NCBI GenBank assembly: GCA_000969725.1
Contig: JXSR01S045434.1
Direction: 5' to 3' (one strand)
Source of the DNA: Ophiothrix spiculata
Taxonomy: Eukaryota; Echinodermata; Ophiuroidea; Amphilepidida; Ophiotrichidae
Length of the DNA: 40,875 bases
Of this stretch, positions 22,972-35,146 are shown one piece after another (positions within the stretch are counted from its first letter, which is position 1; the number at the start of each line of letters is the position of its first letter). The position numbers were made by a program, and so were the translations under genes. The notes below the pieces were generated by a model. The model searched no databases. It was not told the DNA's origin and saw only the letters and a program-made list of their open reading frames with translations.

Positions 22972-23359
22972 GTAGTCACTGCACATAACCATAAGAGCCA
23001 TTTGCATAATCATCACTCTCGTTGCCTGTTACATGTTTCAGTGTTAAACTGTGAATAGAAGACAAATGTGGAGGGGAGTTTCTACTGCTCAAATTGCTCC
23101 ATACAGCGTACAAAATCTACACTATGTAGTACATTTATACTTGTGAATACTGTGACTTTATGTGCAAACAGTCATCATTTGCCAGTTGGTGCTATACTGC
23201 AGGCTGATTTCTTACGTTATTGAAGGATGAGTATATTGATATTTTACATGTAAACCTAAAGGGTTGTTGAATATGAATCTTTTATTTGATCAACACAAAT
23301 ACTGATTGTTGTTTTGTTTAAATTCATTAGTTTATGCCACACTTGTAAACCTCTATAGG

Positions 23360-23730
23360 TTTCAGACAAGATTTTACAAGATAGTGGATTTGGGCTAATG
23401 TCATTTAAGACTTCCTCCTACATGTGGATTGTTTAATCACATAGCAGCCTTCAAAACACACTGTGTTGTATTCTGTGGAAAGTACATAATTGGTTTATTG
23501 ACACGTCATGAAGACTTACATTGGTTAAGTGAAGAACATTATTGTCGGCAGTGTGACCTTAAACAAGCATTAGGATTTGTTAAGAGGATATTGAAAACAG
23601 CTTATATTGATGTAGTTGGAACTTGGTTGATGGATTTTAAAAACCAAAATTGAACATTGTGTAGAGATTTGAAGTAGTGTGTAAATTGGTAATTGCATAG
23701 TTGATGTTACAAAGTACAAGGTAAGGTATT
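23360..23730 (+). other. Repeat-unit segment ending in a conserved GTAAG, copy B
   Basis: Counterpart of 9460-9860. The open frame is longer than in A (74 codons from TTG at 23429) because B keeps an extra 12 bp before 'cattggttaag' that A lacks. The donor-like 'caaggtaaggtatt' is retained. No ATG start and no homologous frame in C1, so coding is not supported. Confidence 0.3.
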
Positions 23731-24949
23731 CCAGTTGATGATTTTCAATAGAGTAATCAATTTGTATAGTTAAAAAAAACAGTAAATGCATGAGTATTTA
23801 GATCAAATCAATGAGAAACCCTTTCCATTGTTGTGTTCCAAATACCCAGATTGTGAGTTGAAAATATAATTCATCGATAAGACTTTGTTAACAAAAACAC
23901 TCAAAATCTTTGTACACATGTGTACCTTCAACAGGTTGTAAAAACTTTCAACTATTTCAGCTTAGAAGTACTTCTTGCTTTATGTCATCTGAGTGTCAGG
24001 CACTGATTTGGTTTAGATGATTCCATGCAATAGGCGATATCAGATCCTTATTACACAATGTCTTAAGTTTCTTACATGTCAGGTTCTCATAAATAAATGT
24101 CATACAATGCTCGATTTCTCATGGGTGAACACATCATTTCTTATTGATGTTCAACATCTATGTAAATTCTGGCATGCATAAAATGAAACTTTATAGTAAC
24201 AACGTTTGTAATATTCATATTCAGTCTTCATTCAAATATTGTAAGCTAACTTTTCAAATGAAATACTTTGAATCTAACTAAATGTCTTTATATGAGCAAT
24301 AAAGATGATTGGATATTGGGGACAGTTCTAGAAATTTAATAATGTTTTGTTTATAGTTTTTCCATCTTGTTTAATTTGGTTATATTGTTAATCAAAAAAT
24401 ATCTTACATGATTTTTCTTGGATTATTTGGTGTAGCTTATGATTTTATGATTTGAATATTTTATTGTCAGATATAAGAGGGTTTTTCATTTTCAGTATTT
24501 AAACTTTCTTTGAATGCCTTTTTTTTTAATTTTTGCTAAAAAAATAAGTTATAAATAAAGAAAACTCTTTTAAACGCACCTCAGCAAAATGGTTTTTCAA
24601 ATGTTTAATTAAGCCTTTGTTTTAGCATGTATTGCAAAAATAATTTAATTTCCTGATTCACTGAGCTTTCTCTGTTTTCATCTGAAAATATATTACAGGT
24701 AGTTTGCCCAGAAATTGCCTAGTACCTCTAAAAACATCTCAGATTTATCACAGAGATTTATCGGATAAGAAACAACCATGTCTTTAAAGAGGTTATTGCT
24801 CTACAGTAGCTTTCAAGACTTTCAATAACATGTATGTCCTCTCATCAACATCAATGTAAACAGCTTTATGGCTTTGAAGTACAACAAACATTGATTAAGA
24901 AATTCCTTTTTGAGGAGTCACTTCCCATTTGACTTGTATGGCACCTGCT

Positions 24950-25185
24950 CTATACCCAGTTTATTTTAGAATCATTATGGTCCAGGATACATGATCTATG
25001 TTTATATAATAAATGTATATTCTGTATGCCTCATAATTTTTGAATAAAGTAAGAACAGAAATGAATTCTATACTCGGTTTGTTTTAGACTTATAATGGTC
25101 CAGGGTACATGATTTATGTCTATATAATAAATATAAATTCTGTATGCCTCACAATTTTTGAATAAAGCTAAAACAGAAATGACTT
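24950..25185 (+). repeat. 118-bp tandem duplication, private to copy B
   Basis: Two units begin 'ctatacccagtt' (24950) and 'ctatactcggtt' (25068) and share 'atggtccaggatacatgat', 'tatataataaat' and 'ttgaataaagtaag'. Copy A has a single unit (about 11120-11237). Each unit contains AATAAA, but in such AT-rich DNA that is weak evidence for polyadenylation. Confidence 0.8.
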
Positions 25186-26429
25186 TAAAAACAAGAGTGT
25201 ATAAGCCTAAAGAGATATGATATGTTGCTAGAACTAAACTAGTGTTTATTTCTTGAATTTTGTTATTAAATTGTGTGGCAATATAATTTGAAATTGACCT
25301 TGAATATTGCATTTGATATCAAGATGCTGCTGCATGATTACAATTTGTACATTAAAGAAAAAATTGTATTCTCTGGTATATACATTTTGAATTTCAATAC
25401 TTCTGTTCATCATACAAAATGTTGACTAGAAGCATTTTAACAGTAAGCAAAATCTGTACACGAGGAACATCTTGTTCTGTGCATTTTTATTATTGAAAAT
25501 GAAAATGAAAACTAGATTTGTATTCCCTTCCATTGAGAATATTGCTAAATTCACCCAGTACATTTCAAATAGAGCAGATTTTTAACCCTAAACACAATAA
25601 AAAGGTAGTTTTAAATCTAAAACCAGCCCATTTTGATGCAAAGATATCTCAGAATGGGTCTGATTAGTGAGAATTGCCTCCAGCCCAAACCCCTTGAGGA
25701 AAAACATATGCAGATCTTTCCCCTTAGTGTGATACTGTTTGAGTTATTCATGAAAGTGGCTTGATTTCACTTCTTTGAATTTTATCATTACAATAATTCA
25801 ATATTCTCTTTACATACTGTTTAGCTGGCAACACAAATTGATTAGCAGAACCTGTAAATCATTATAATTGGCTATTTCATAAACAGTTTATGTTAAAAAA
25901 ATCTAGATTATCTAATTTTATAACCTTAAATTTGTTTAAGATATTTGAATTTTCAACTAAGTGCTATTTATAAATTAAATTCCAATAAGGTGGTGGAACA
26001 CAGCTTTAGTATCAATGCTATCATTATTTATTGATATTTCTGCCATCTTGTCTCAAAATACCATCTTTTCCTATTTATACTTGTTTTTTACATCATCCTG
26101 TGTTAAATCCCTAAAGTATATGACGCAAGTTGAATAAGCATGATATACTGGTGTGTGACCAGGGATGTAAACAATGTTTAAAGCATGATCTGGGGATACG
26201 TGTTTGTTACAAAATTATACAACTACTGAGTGGGAATAGAGTTTGCAATGTTGGTTATCTCAATTCATTCAAATATGTACAAAACAAGAGGAATAATTCT
26301 TACATTTTTGAATTTTATTTACAAACAAATAATCATGATATCAAGAATCAGCTCTTTACTAATGACGAGACAGAGATATGTCATGTTGATTAAAGTATGT
26401 TTTGATTTAATCAAGCCAAAATTTAATAA

Positions 26430-26810
26430 AGTTTAAAAGCATTACATGTGTGACACTGCAAGAAAAGGATTCAGTTGTTGGCTCCTGTATGTTACGCATC
26501 ATATCGAAAGGTACCTTGAGGGTCCCAAAATGAAAATTGATTTTTTTGGTCTCATCTGAAAGATTATAAATTCATTAAAATAACACCTTGCTTTTGATTA
26601 TTGGATGTTCGATTGCAAAGTTATATCCAAATTGGTAAAAGACATTGATCTGATTCAGAAAACTATCGTTCTGAGAATTTGAGTTTTAAGTTTCTGTACT
26701 AGTAAAACTTGAATGGAGAAAGGAATTTTATCTCATTTTTTAAAACATTTGTCTTATGTTTTGGATGTTGAAACCTGATTAATATGATAATATTACATTC
26801 AGTATATGCA
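26430..26810. other. B-specific segment replacing A 13140-13340
   Basis: Flanks match A ('gatttaatcaagccaaa' on the left, 'aaaatgcatcatcagcacta' on the right) but the interiors differ. The B version includes 'aaaggtaccttgagggtccc' and 'ttttggtctcatctgaaaga', not seen elsewhere in the window. No inverted ends or ORF, so origin unknown. Confidence 0.5.
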
Positions 26811-27288
26811 AAATGCATCATCAGCACTATAACTTCAAGGTCATTTGAAATATATTTTTGTGATTATTGATTTAATTTATTAGTAAACCTTTGGCAAAGT
26901 TAAAATGCAATATGTGCAAGATGATCTGTATAGGTCTGTATCTCATTATTTTCAACCTGCAGTATGTGGCATATGCTGTGTTTTTATTTTGGAGGGCAGA
27001 ATTGTACAAGCTGACAACTGCATCCTTTTATATCTTGTGATATAAAACATGATTAGAATGAATACCTTATTAAGTATTTTTATCTATATAAGTACCAGTA
27101 AATAGCAGCTACCTGAAGTTATAATATAAATTATTATGCTCGTGTTGAGTACTTTACAATCACAAATAAGTGGCAGTGAATGTATTTCATCAATCAGTTG
27201 ACCTGCAGTTTAACACTCCGAGATTGTTGGTTGGCTTAGTACCTGATTACATAAACAGAATGAAACATCCAGTGAATGCAGTAATATG

Positions 27289-27590
27289 AACCAGTTTGAT
27301 TGATGAAACCACAACTCTTGCTTGACCCACGCACACCTATAGAGTGTTGGTATTCATGGATGCCAATTATTGCCTCTGAACATGATGAGCAAGATGAGAT
27401 TGCTCCATTCACCACCATATACAAATAGCTGATAGTACTATATCTGATCTAAACCAGTTTGATAAATGAAACCACAGGTTTTATTTTGACCCACGAGTGT
27501 TGGTGTTCATGGATGCCAATCATTGCCTCTGAACATGATGAGTAAGATGAGTCAGCTCCGTTCATTGTTCCCACAAATAGCTTGATACTG
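27289..27590 (+). repeat. Tandem repeat of about 155 bp, two copies (copy B)
   Basis: Units start at 27289 and 27452 with 'aaccagtttgat' and close with 'acaaatagct'. It matches the three-unit array at 13838-14290, with one unit fewer. A minus-strand frame is open across the first unit but not in the A array. Confidence 0.8.
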
Positions 27591-28614
27591 ATAGTACAAG
27601 GTATATTCTACTCGATCTATTTCACAACTAAATGCTATCAGGCAAGACTTATGCTCAATAGTACCGGCTCTTTGATCTGTCCAATAAAAGCAGGATTTAT
27701 TCACTGCCTCAGTAATTGTACCATCTAATCATACATATTACAAATGTCCTGATATTTGGGACTTTGTTGGAGCCAATGGGTAATAAATGTACTTTAGCAG
27801 ACCAGCCATCTCATAATATCATAATATCATATTTGGAATATTTTAGAATTATGCATAGGAAAAATTGCTTGTTGCTGAATTGTCCTTAAAAAAATATATG
27901 AAATTGGATGATTATATTTTCTTGTATTGTTTATGTTAAATTACTCTTACTGAAGCACAAATGCAATTAGTGTCAAAATACGTTGATGGTTTTATTCTTA
28001 AAATATTGTCCCGAAATCTTGCCATTAGTTTTGAGGTGTATGTTTGTGTAAAGTTGAAGAATTATATTAAAAAGGATAGAACACAAAAACTCAATATAAT
28101 TTTAGACCACAAACTACAATAAACGTATCCCTTAAAATTCTTGTGGATGTATTTTCAGGTCTACTAACATGCTCAATAACCTTCTCAATGTAACTTATTG
28201 TATACTTCCTTTTCCGTCCAGGTGCTATTGACTCCTAAAGATTTCAAATCAATGTTGCTTACCATTTTAAGACATAGATATTTCTAGTAGCATGTTTAAA
28301 GGAAACCAAGGCTTCTAAAGTTATGGTCTAAAAGGAAACAAGAGGTATTTAGGTCATAGCCTTCGAAGTGTGTGTATCAAGGATAGATGATTGTTAGATT
28401 CTAAGAAAAAGTGATGAAGAGTCATGATTTGAGATTTTAAATTTTAGTAAAGCTTTAAGGGATCATAAAGGTAATACCTTAATTTTGTTTGATAAAGAGA
28501 GATATTTTCCTTTGAAATGTCGGAGAACATTTTTATAAATAATATGAAAGAGGGAAAAGCTTCCTTCAAGAATGTTCAAATCAATAATGATGTGTTTGCA
28601 TTTTCATCATGGTT

Positions 28615-28960
28615 TTTTAATAGAGTATAACACAATAATATATGTTATCTGAAAGCTATTAGTAATTTTCAAAAATCATTGAGCTTTACCAAATCACAAA
28701 ACACAGTGAGTATATCTGTTTGCTATTTACATAATAGAATGTAGGTTATGATGTTTCATGCTAGCAACTTTATCCAGCTGTATCAAATTGATATTGCACT
28801 ATCGGTTATGGGTCAGGTGGATATTCCTTCTTATCTCTTTATAACGGAGAGAAAGAGAACTATACTTCTTTTTTTCAGGTTTTAAAACCCTAGAAATGAA
28901 TCTAAGCAATGAATTAACTATGAAAAACATTGGTTTTGTCAGGATTTTCTGATTGCTTGT
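28615..28960. other. B-specific segment replacing A 15320-15560
   Basis: No similarity to the A interval between matching flanks. Contains 'tatctctttataacggagag' and a short minus-strand ORF that I judge to be chance. No inverted ends identified. Confidence 0.45.
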
Positions 28961-29842
28961 ATATTTTTCACATTTCAAAAATGTAAAACACTCCACTCTG
29001 ATATCTTTCCAAGTCCATTTTTTCAAATGATTTTTTTTCAACGATCCCTCTTTGCTCATATCATATTTAAAACTACTATGCCATCATCTTTATAAACGTT
29101 TTATACCACAATATCTATTACATATGGTTTGCTAGCATACAGACACCATGATGAAATCTTTGTGTTATTTACCAAAGGAAATGTAGGTTATGTGGTATCT
29201 GTAACTATGTATCCATATCAATGTCTTGCTACACTGTCAATTACTAGAGATAGATACGAAATTCTATGATTGGAGGAAAAACTAGGTTGTCCTTTGTATA
29301 TCTAGTAAACTATAATTGGTATTCTTTTCATCAAAGATGTTGTGACCCAATCACTTTTGGACCCCCACTTTCCCAAATCAAATTGAAAATTATGATACTG
29401 CAAGAAAGCATATATTGTTCTTATTACCCTTCTAAATATATTCAATGAATGAGTACAAAGACTTAGTCAGAATAGTTGTGAGTAAATAGAATATTAATGA
29501 TTTAATATTCTTTGCTCTATTAAATAGATTAACCAATCTATTTATGAAAGGAATAAAACCAAAATTTTATTACAATTAAAACTTTTGCTACCAACTTTGT
29601 ATAATGGTAAAAACTATCACTGTGCTGCACAAATAAACTGGTACAATGAGAAGAAGACCTACTCAATCTATTTATAAAGTGAGTAAGCCAATGTTAAAGT
29701 TGGAATAGAAACAAACAAACTAAGTTTACAATATCTCGAGGCTATACAATTATGCATAGAAGACAAACATCCACCAATGTAATCACTCAGAGAAAGGTGA
29801 ATGTTCCATTCAAAACTTATTTAAAAAAAATATATCAGCTTA

Positions 29843-29959
29843 GGGGCGGCTGCAAAACTTAACCGGCGGTTGCCTGCCGGTTCTGCGCTGTTCAACCGGA
29901 ATAAACAATAGCCAACCGCCCAGAACAGACAATCGCCGGTTGGGTTTTGAAGCCACCCC
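29843..29959 (-). mobile_element. GC-rich mini-element 1 (117 bp, TTA-flanked)
   Basis: Ends GGGGCGGCTGCAAAACTTAA and, inverted, TTTTGAAGCCACCCC, flanked by TTA on both sides (29840-29842, 29960-29962). The body repeats 'ccggcggtt'-type motifs on both strands, so a single strand could fold into a long hairpin. It is much richer in GC than its surroundings. A related copy lies at 35043-35146 in the opposite orientation. A 3-bp TWA duplication suggests a Harbinger-type MITE; no coding capacity. Confidence 0.8.
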
Positions 29960-30060
29960 TTATCATATAATGTTATCATATAATTGAACAAAACATCTGA
30001 ATCATCACACTCATAGTCAGTAAATATTTGTATAAAAATTATTGAAATAAAGATGTAGAG

Positions 30061-30106
30061 ACACCCCCACACACACCCCCACACCACCCCCCCCCCCACA
30101 CACACA
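30061..30106. repeat. CA / poly-C low-complexity tract
   Basis: Alternating 'acaccccc' and 'cacaca' units with an uninterrupted run of eleven C. It produces a glycine-, valine- and tryptophan-rich minus-strand ORF (29821-30105) that is an artefact of the repeat and the adjoining mini-element. Confidence 0.9.
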
Positions 30107-31320
30107 ATTTAATTTAATTCAAGACCTCAGATTTGCTAGTGATAACCACCAGATTTTGTGCCATAGATCAGTTGTAAGATAGTGACAAAATTGTGATGTG
30201 AATGCATAATGCTAACTGTCCAGATACAGTTTCAAGCCAGGCATAACTAAAGCGAGCCAATATCAGCTTCATGTGTGAGAAGCAGTAAAGAAACTCAGAT
30301 TTGCTTATCGCTTACAAGGATGTGACAAAGATTTGGCCTGGGGAAAATAGATTATTTACTAAATGTTGAGGCAGCTGGGTATACCAACCATGGGGATTCA
30401 ATGGCTGAGATATATAACAATATTGGATAAATGTAGCAATGTGGGTGCCCACAGGTTTGAGGCATTCAAAATGGGGAATTTAGGATGTACCTTTCATATC
30501 AATTTTATAAGTATAGATAAGTATGATATAAACTCAAGCATTGTTTTAAAAAGAATAATACTTAATACTAAATACTTCACATGAATTTGGTCCATAAATG
30601 AACTGAGCCTGATTACTGATCTTCACCAATTACATTTGTCAAATATCATACAATCATACATGTACACTGATGCTGAATTTATTGATTAAGACCCATTTCA
30701 TATATGTCTTAATATTGAATCTAATGTAGGTTGTGCAATAACAATTGTGTTAATTTATACATTTTTTGAAATTGGCATGATTTTAATATATGGATATGGA
30801 GACATGCAGAGAATATTGTGTATCTGAAAAATCAGTTTTTTCTTGTAACTACACTAGTGAGCATCAACCTACACAAATGCAGTATTACACTTTCACCATC
30901 TTCCAATGGTATCTAGAATATTGTCTATTTAGCTCTCCTCTAAAACTTTAGTATCTGCTGAAGAAATGGATTCAAAATGTGTTCTAAAATTGTATCTATT
31001 TCTGTATCATGTAGTGTTATACTATTTAATGAAATAGGTTTTCCCAACCTTAAATGTCTATGTTGATACTTAAGAAATAGGTTATTTTCTGAATGAATGG
31101 CACACATTTCAATAACAATCTGCCATGTGGGACTATTGTGTTTGAACACATATTTTAAATTGCATTCATGAACCAAATTGGTTACACATGGTGGCTTCCG
31201 TTTCTAATTAGATACCAATAAGGCTTTAAACTTTATCTTATATAAGATTTAGTAAAACTCTGGTAGTTTGGCAATAAGCAATACTATTTAGTATGTTTTT
31301 TAAACTTAGAAAATGGTAAT

Positions 31321-32744
31321 TTTTTTCTAAAGCTTACATGTGGACCAATTCTTCTAATTTCAAATTACCAATATCTTGCAACATAAGGTACAGCAAATAC
31401 TTTCTAAGAACTATTATATCTATTGTCCAAAATGTTAACCACACAAAGAAATAGAGTATCATTCAAACAAAATATAAGATGTAAATAAGCTATGTATCAT
31501 TTTTATATAAAATATGTGATGACTCACCCCGAAAAGGGGGACTTTGTGCAACAAAACTCTTTTCAAAAAACAGCTGAAAATAGGCAGCAAAAAAGAAAAG
31601 AAGATAATAAGAATATCCAGCAGATTTTCTGTTGTAAAATTTGATCGCCTTGATCAATTTCAAGTATTTTGAGTATTATACTTTAATATACAATGATGAG
31701 GCACTATTAGATAAACAACCATTATTATCCTGTTCAAAATGAATTGTGACTTATAATTGAAAAGATACCCTCAAAATTCTACATAAAAAATCAAGTAAAC
31801 AAAAAACCCAAGACATTGACCAAAACCATGATTGTCTTTTCAAGATATATAAAAGGTTGTTCTTAGATATTATGTTCCTTTTGGGCAGTTACAAAAGCAC
31901 AAATTTTATGTAAGCAATGAAAAAGGGTTTTCAAATCCATGAAAGCCCATTTGGGTTTATATTAATTTCTACAATTGCATTGATACAATCCACCTAATCC
32001 ATATTCCAGTAGCTGCTATTTCAGTATTTCTATCCCATTAATAACCTCAAGTAACATATTTTATATCTAATTTGGCAATAAAATTATATGATTCAGTCAC
32101 AATGCAATACTGCATTTTGCAATATGTTTCTCTTGTTTTGGCAATTTTAGGTCATTGGATAAATTGGAAATACCTTATGTGAGCCTGATTTGTTTGTGAG
32201 ATCGATTGGGGAGGGTAGGTTGAGGATGGGGAAGGTTTGTGCAGTCAGTATGTGAAACATTTGACACTTTTTCAGTCTACCCTAGTTCAAATAATAGAAA
32301 CAGATTTTAATGAAATTTGATCAAGGGGAGTTCCTTTGATAAATATGCTGATTTAATACACAGTAAGCTTTATAAGATTGGTCTGTTCATGCAAAATGAG
32401 GAGTTTTTCATTTGGTTTGACTATGACATTACTAAGCTGTAATGTTAACAAATATCCATTTGGCCAACAGACAAATGTTCCATTTTATAGTATGAAAGGT
32501 TTTAAATGTCAAAATTTAAATGTCCCATATTATATAACTTAAGCTGAGTGTAGTGTCTTCCAAAGAGAGGAACAAAATATTTATTGATTCCTCATACAAC
32601 CCACCCTATCCACAGGTTTTCACTAAACATTCCTATCAAGATTTCTATAGATACGATGCACTGATTACTTCCTGTGTATTTGTTAGTCATTTTCAGTCAT
32701 TTTTTGCTTTGCCACCCATAAAAACCTATTCAGAAAAGAATGAT
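31321..32744. other. Spacer after copy B, no gene seen
   Basis: Matches neither the start of the large unit nor other parts of the window by eye. Contains a small GC hairpin ('accccgaaaaggggg' at about 31528) and a G-rich patch ('gattggggagggtaggttga', 32204). ORFs are at most about 68 codons. No RNA gene or mobile element is recognised. Confidence 0.5.
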
Positions 32745-33340
32745 CAGAAAATCTGTTGAATCCTGATGCACAGGGAACGATTGTCAGGCAAATGATATTA
32801 AGCTGATGCACATTCTAAGGTTACACTTCACCCTGTGTTTGATGATGATATGAAATTAGCATGTTTACAGATCCAAAAAAAGCATATGTTGTGAATTAAG
32901 TTGAGGTTTTTGTTTCAGCTTAATTTATCTTAATGAACATCATTATTTTGCATTTAATTTGATTTGAGAATAGTAGTTCTATAAACTCTCATACATGTCA
33001 CAAGTCCTTTCATGCAAATCACACTAAGCAATGACAGATGTATCATTAGAAATTACTTACTTTTTTAAGAACAGGTGCATCTATTAAAATGTTTGCTATT
33101 CAAAATAAAGAAGGAACTGTTTCCCTTACTTTCTCAAATACTTTAATTTAAATGAAATGTTTGATTGAAAGAAATACCTTCAGCAGTTAAATCAGTGCTG
33201 TACAATTTAAAGAGTCAATTTTTATCCCTGAATGAATTCTTCTTGTTATAAGTGGACTGTCATAGATTTATAAATTCATATTCAGTATTATTTAGGTCAG
33301 AAGAATTTACAAATTGTCTTGAAATTTTATAAACAATGGA
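32745..33340 (+). repeat. Partial old copy C0 of the large unit
   Basis: Corresponds to A about 7480-8410. Shared landmarks are 'aaaatctgttgaatcc', 'atattaagctgatgcacatt', 'ggttacacttcaccctg', 'gatatgaaattagca', 'caagtcctttcatgcaaatc', 'cattagaaattac' and, near the end, 'gtcatagatttataaattca'. It is more diverged than B is from A. Because the same interval recurs in C1 from about 34830, C0 and C1 are themselves tandem. Confidence 0.65.
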
Positions 33341-33849
33341 TGTTTCAGTTTCATAAGTTTAGAATGTTTCCAAAATAAATGTGAAAATAAAATATCAACC
33401 TATTCTACAAAATTAATCTTTTTCTATACACATGCTAAAACTACTTTTAATACAATGGAAATCCGAGATGCACTGAAAAATTGTCCTTGTCCTTGAAAGT
33501 GTAATCTAAACAGTTATTAAGATACAACTTACATATAGTGAACAAGTATATACTGATTATTAAATCCATTTTCTCTGTTTATTTCCTTTCATGAATCTGA
33601 ATCCGCCTGCGCCTGCTTGTTCTAATTCTAAGGTAAGTGAATTTAATGCTGCTTTTTGAATTATCTGAAAATTTCACTTAAATGAAAATGACTTAATTTC
33701 CAATTTCTCAAGAATTCAAACATGTTTATAAAAACATTTGAGATTTGTTACATACACCAGTCAAGGTTTCTTATTAGCCAAAAAAGATAGTTTTGATAGA
33801 TGTGACGTCTAAATGTGTCTCTTGTCTTGTAATCTTGAACTAACATGTA
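33341..33849. other. Spacer between C0 and C1
   Basis: AT-rich DNA with 'ccgcctgcgcctgcttgtt' at 33603, the only GC-richer patch, followed by a donor-like 'aaggtaagtg' at about 33631. No frame is open across it and no matching acceptor was identified, so I do not call an exon. Confidence 0.4.
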
Positions 33850-34147
33850 TCACATATCATCAAAGTAAAGTTTATACTCTGTCATTGAGAGTTACCTAGA
33901 AACCTTGTCACTTTTGTTTTGTTGAGTAAATGTTTTCACAAATACAGTGTGAAATATTACAATATTACAATATGTTAAAAAGCCATATATTCATATCAAT
34001 TCCAAGAGGAGTTTGGCCTTAAGCTGACTACCTTGTGAAGAAAATTGAATTTTCAAATCTGTAAATTTCAACAGATGGAATTGCCCTGTAGTCTCTCTGT
34101 TGTTTTTAATCTCAAGGCATGGGCAACAGCAAAGGTTTGATAATACA

Positions 34148-34290
34148 TTTCCACCTGGACCAGAGATATTTTTTCATACCTTAGAGCTGACACTAGAGAT
34201 GGATAATTCAATTTAGAATGAGGAATGGAATTGAGTTATGTTGTAAAAGCTTACAGAAGGGACAACGCTCTGACATTGGCATTGAATCTT
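34148..34290 (+). promoter_or_regulatory. Conserved noncoding block 2, copy C1
   Basis: Keeps 'tttccacctggacc', 'gagatatttttt' and 'agctgacactagagatgg' with about eight differences from A over its first 88 bases, although the neighbouring C1 sequence aligns only in patches. This makes it the second strongest candidate for constrained noncoding sequence. Confidence 0.4.
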
Positions 34291-35042
34291 GATCAGATTA
34301 GCTGGTGTTGTGTAGTGACAATATCTGTTAGAGCAATGCACTTGTTTGACATTTATAACAGTTTTTTTTAAATTTAATATGATTGAGAAATGAATATAGA
34401 TAATAAAGTACAAATCAGATTTTTGGTGAAAGAACAGAATTGACATATAATGTACATTTTAATAAAGAAACATGCAAATGTGCAAAAAACGTAACAAGAT
34501 TGTTGAAGAAATGTTCTTGTGTAATTGAATAATTAGATTGTTGTAATTTGATAGCAAAATGATTTCTAACATATGATATACAGGAATTTGGGTTGTTGTT
34601 TTTTAGCTTAATACTTAAAGATTACCTTTAACCAAGACATTTGTCTTTCTAAAAATAAAAAATAATAATGATTTAAGCATTCAGAAAATTGGTGTTTTCT
34701 TCATGTAAGATATTCATGAGCTAGACTGCTTCAAAAGACTTATCACTAAATAATCAATACATGTGTTAACAACAGATTTGATGCTTGACTAAGTTCATGA
34801 TGTCTTACATGAAGGATGAACCAGAAAACCCTAAGAAAATCTGTTAAATCCATAGCCCTAGAGAAAGATTGATGGTCAAGTTAAGTTGATGGACACTCTA
34901 GGATTACACTTTACATTTTACAGTTACAAACAATGATCAAATTATTTTTCTTATTAAGAATGCATGGCTTCAACAGAAGTATATAGCAGACTTCAGTATA
35001 TGGCAATCAAACCAATTAGGTACCTGTCATTAAACTCTGTAA

Positions 35043-35146
35043 GGGGCGGCTTCAAAACTCAACCGCCAGTTCTGGGTTATTGTTTATTCCTGTTGAATTG
35101 CCCAGAACCGGCAGGCAACCGCCGGTTGAGTTTTGAAGTGACCTCT
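35043..35146 (+). mobile_element. GC-rich mini-element 2 (about 104 bp)
   Basis: Ends GGGGCGGCTTCAAAACTCAA and, inverted, TTGAGTTTTGAAGTGACCTC, flanked by TAA (35040-35042 and 35147-35149). The body shares 'attgtttattcc', 'cagaaccggcaggcaaccgc' and 'cggttgagttttg' with the minus strand of the 29843 element. It lies within C1 and is absent from the matching place in A and B. Non-autonomous MITE of the same family. Confidence 0.8.

Larger units (their letters stand above)
29413..30122. other. Copy-B-only insertion of about 700 bp
   Basis: A reads directly from 'gatactgcaagaatgcaca' into 'gatttgccagtgataaccac' (about 16020-16060); B has about 710 bp between these points. The insertion holds a twice-used motif ('caatctatttatgaaag' at 29533 and 'caatctatttataaagt' at 29664), the GC-rich mini-element at 29843-29959 and a CA/poly-C tract at 30061-30106. 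No ORF that I trust. Confidence 0.65.
17341..31320 (+). repeat. Large tandem duplication, copy B (about 14.0 kb)
   Basis: Head-to-tail copy of 3759-17340. Its last recognisable bases, about 31200-31320 ('agtaaaactctggtagtttg' against 'agtaaaatctgttggtttta'), match the end of A just before the A/B junction, so both borders of the unit are seen. After 31320 the sequence matches neither the unit start nor copy A. Private insertions are at 18268-18528, 20412-21288, 25068-25185 and 29413-30122. Divergence from A, including many small indels, shows that this is not a recent or assembly-generated duplicate. Confidence 0.9.

Noticed and set aside
27236..27424. Minus-strand ORF rich in Ser and Cys over the 155-bp repeat
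   Set aside because: The frame is broken by a 2-bp loss in the first A unit and by a stop in the third A unit.
29821..30105. 94-codon minus-strand ORF rich in Gly, Val and Trp
   Set aside because: Produced by the CA/poly-C tract and the GC-rich mini-element.
30061..30106. Telomere-like or satellite repeat
   Set aside because: Irregular CA and C runs without a fixed period; ordinary low-complexity DNA.
31500..31560. Hammerhead-like string 'gatga...ccccgaaaagggg'
   Set aside because: The GATGA and GAAA parts are present, but the stem II and stem III pairings needed for a hammerhead cannot be drawn; only a small hairpin remains.
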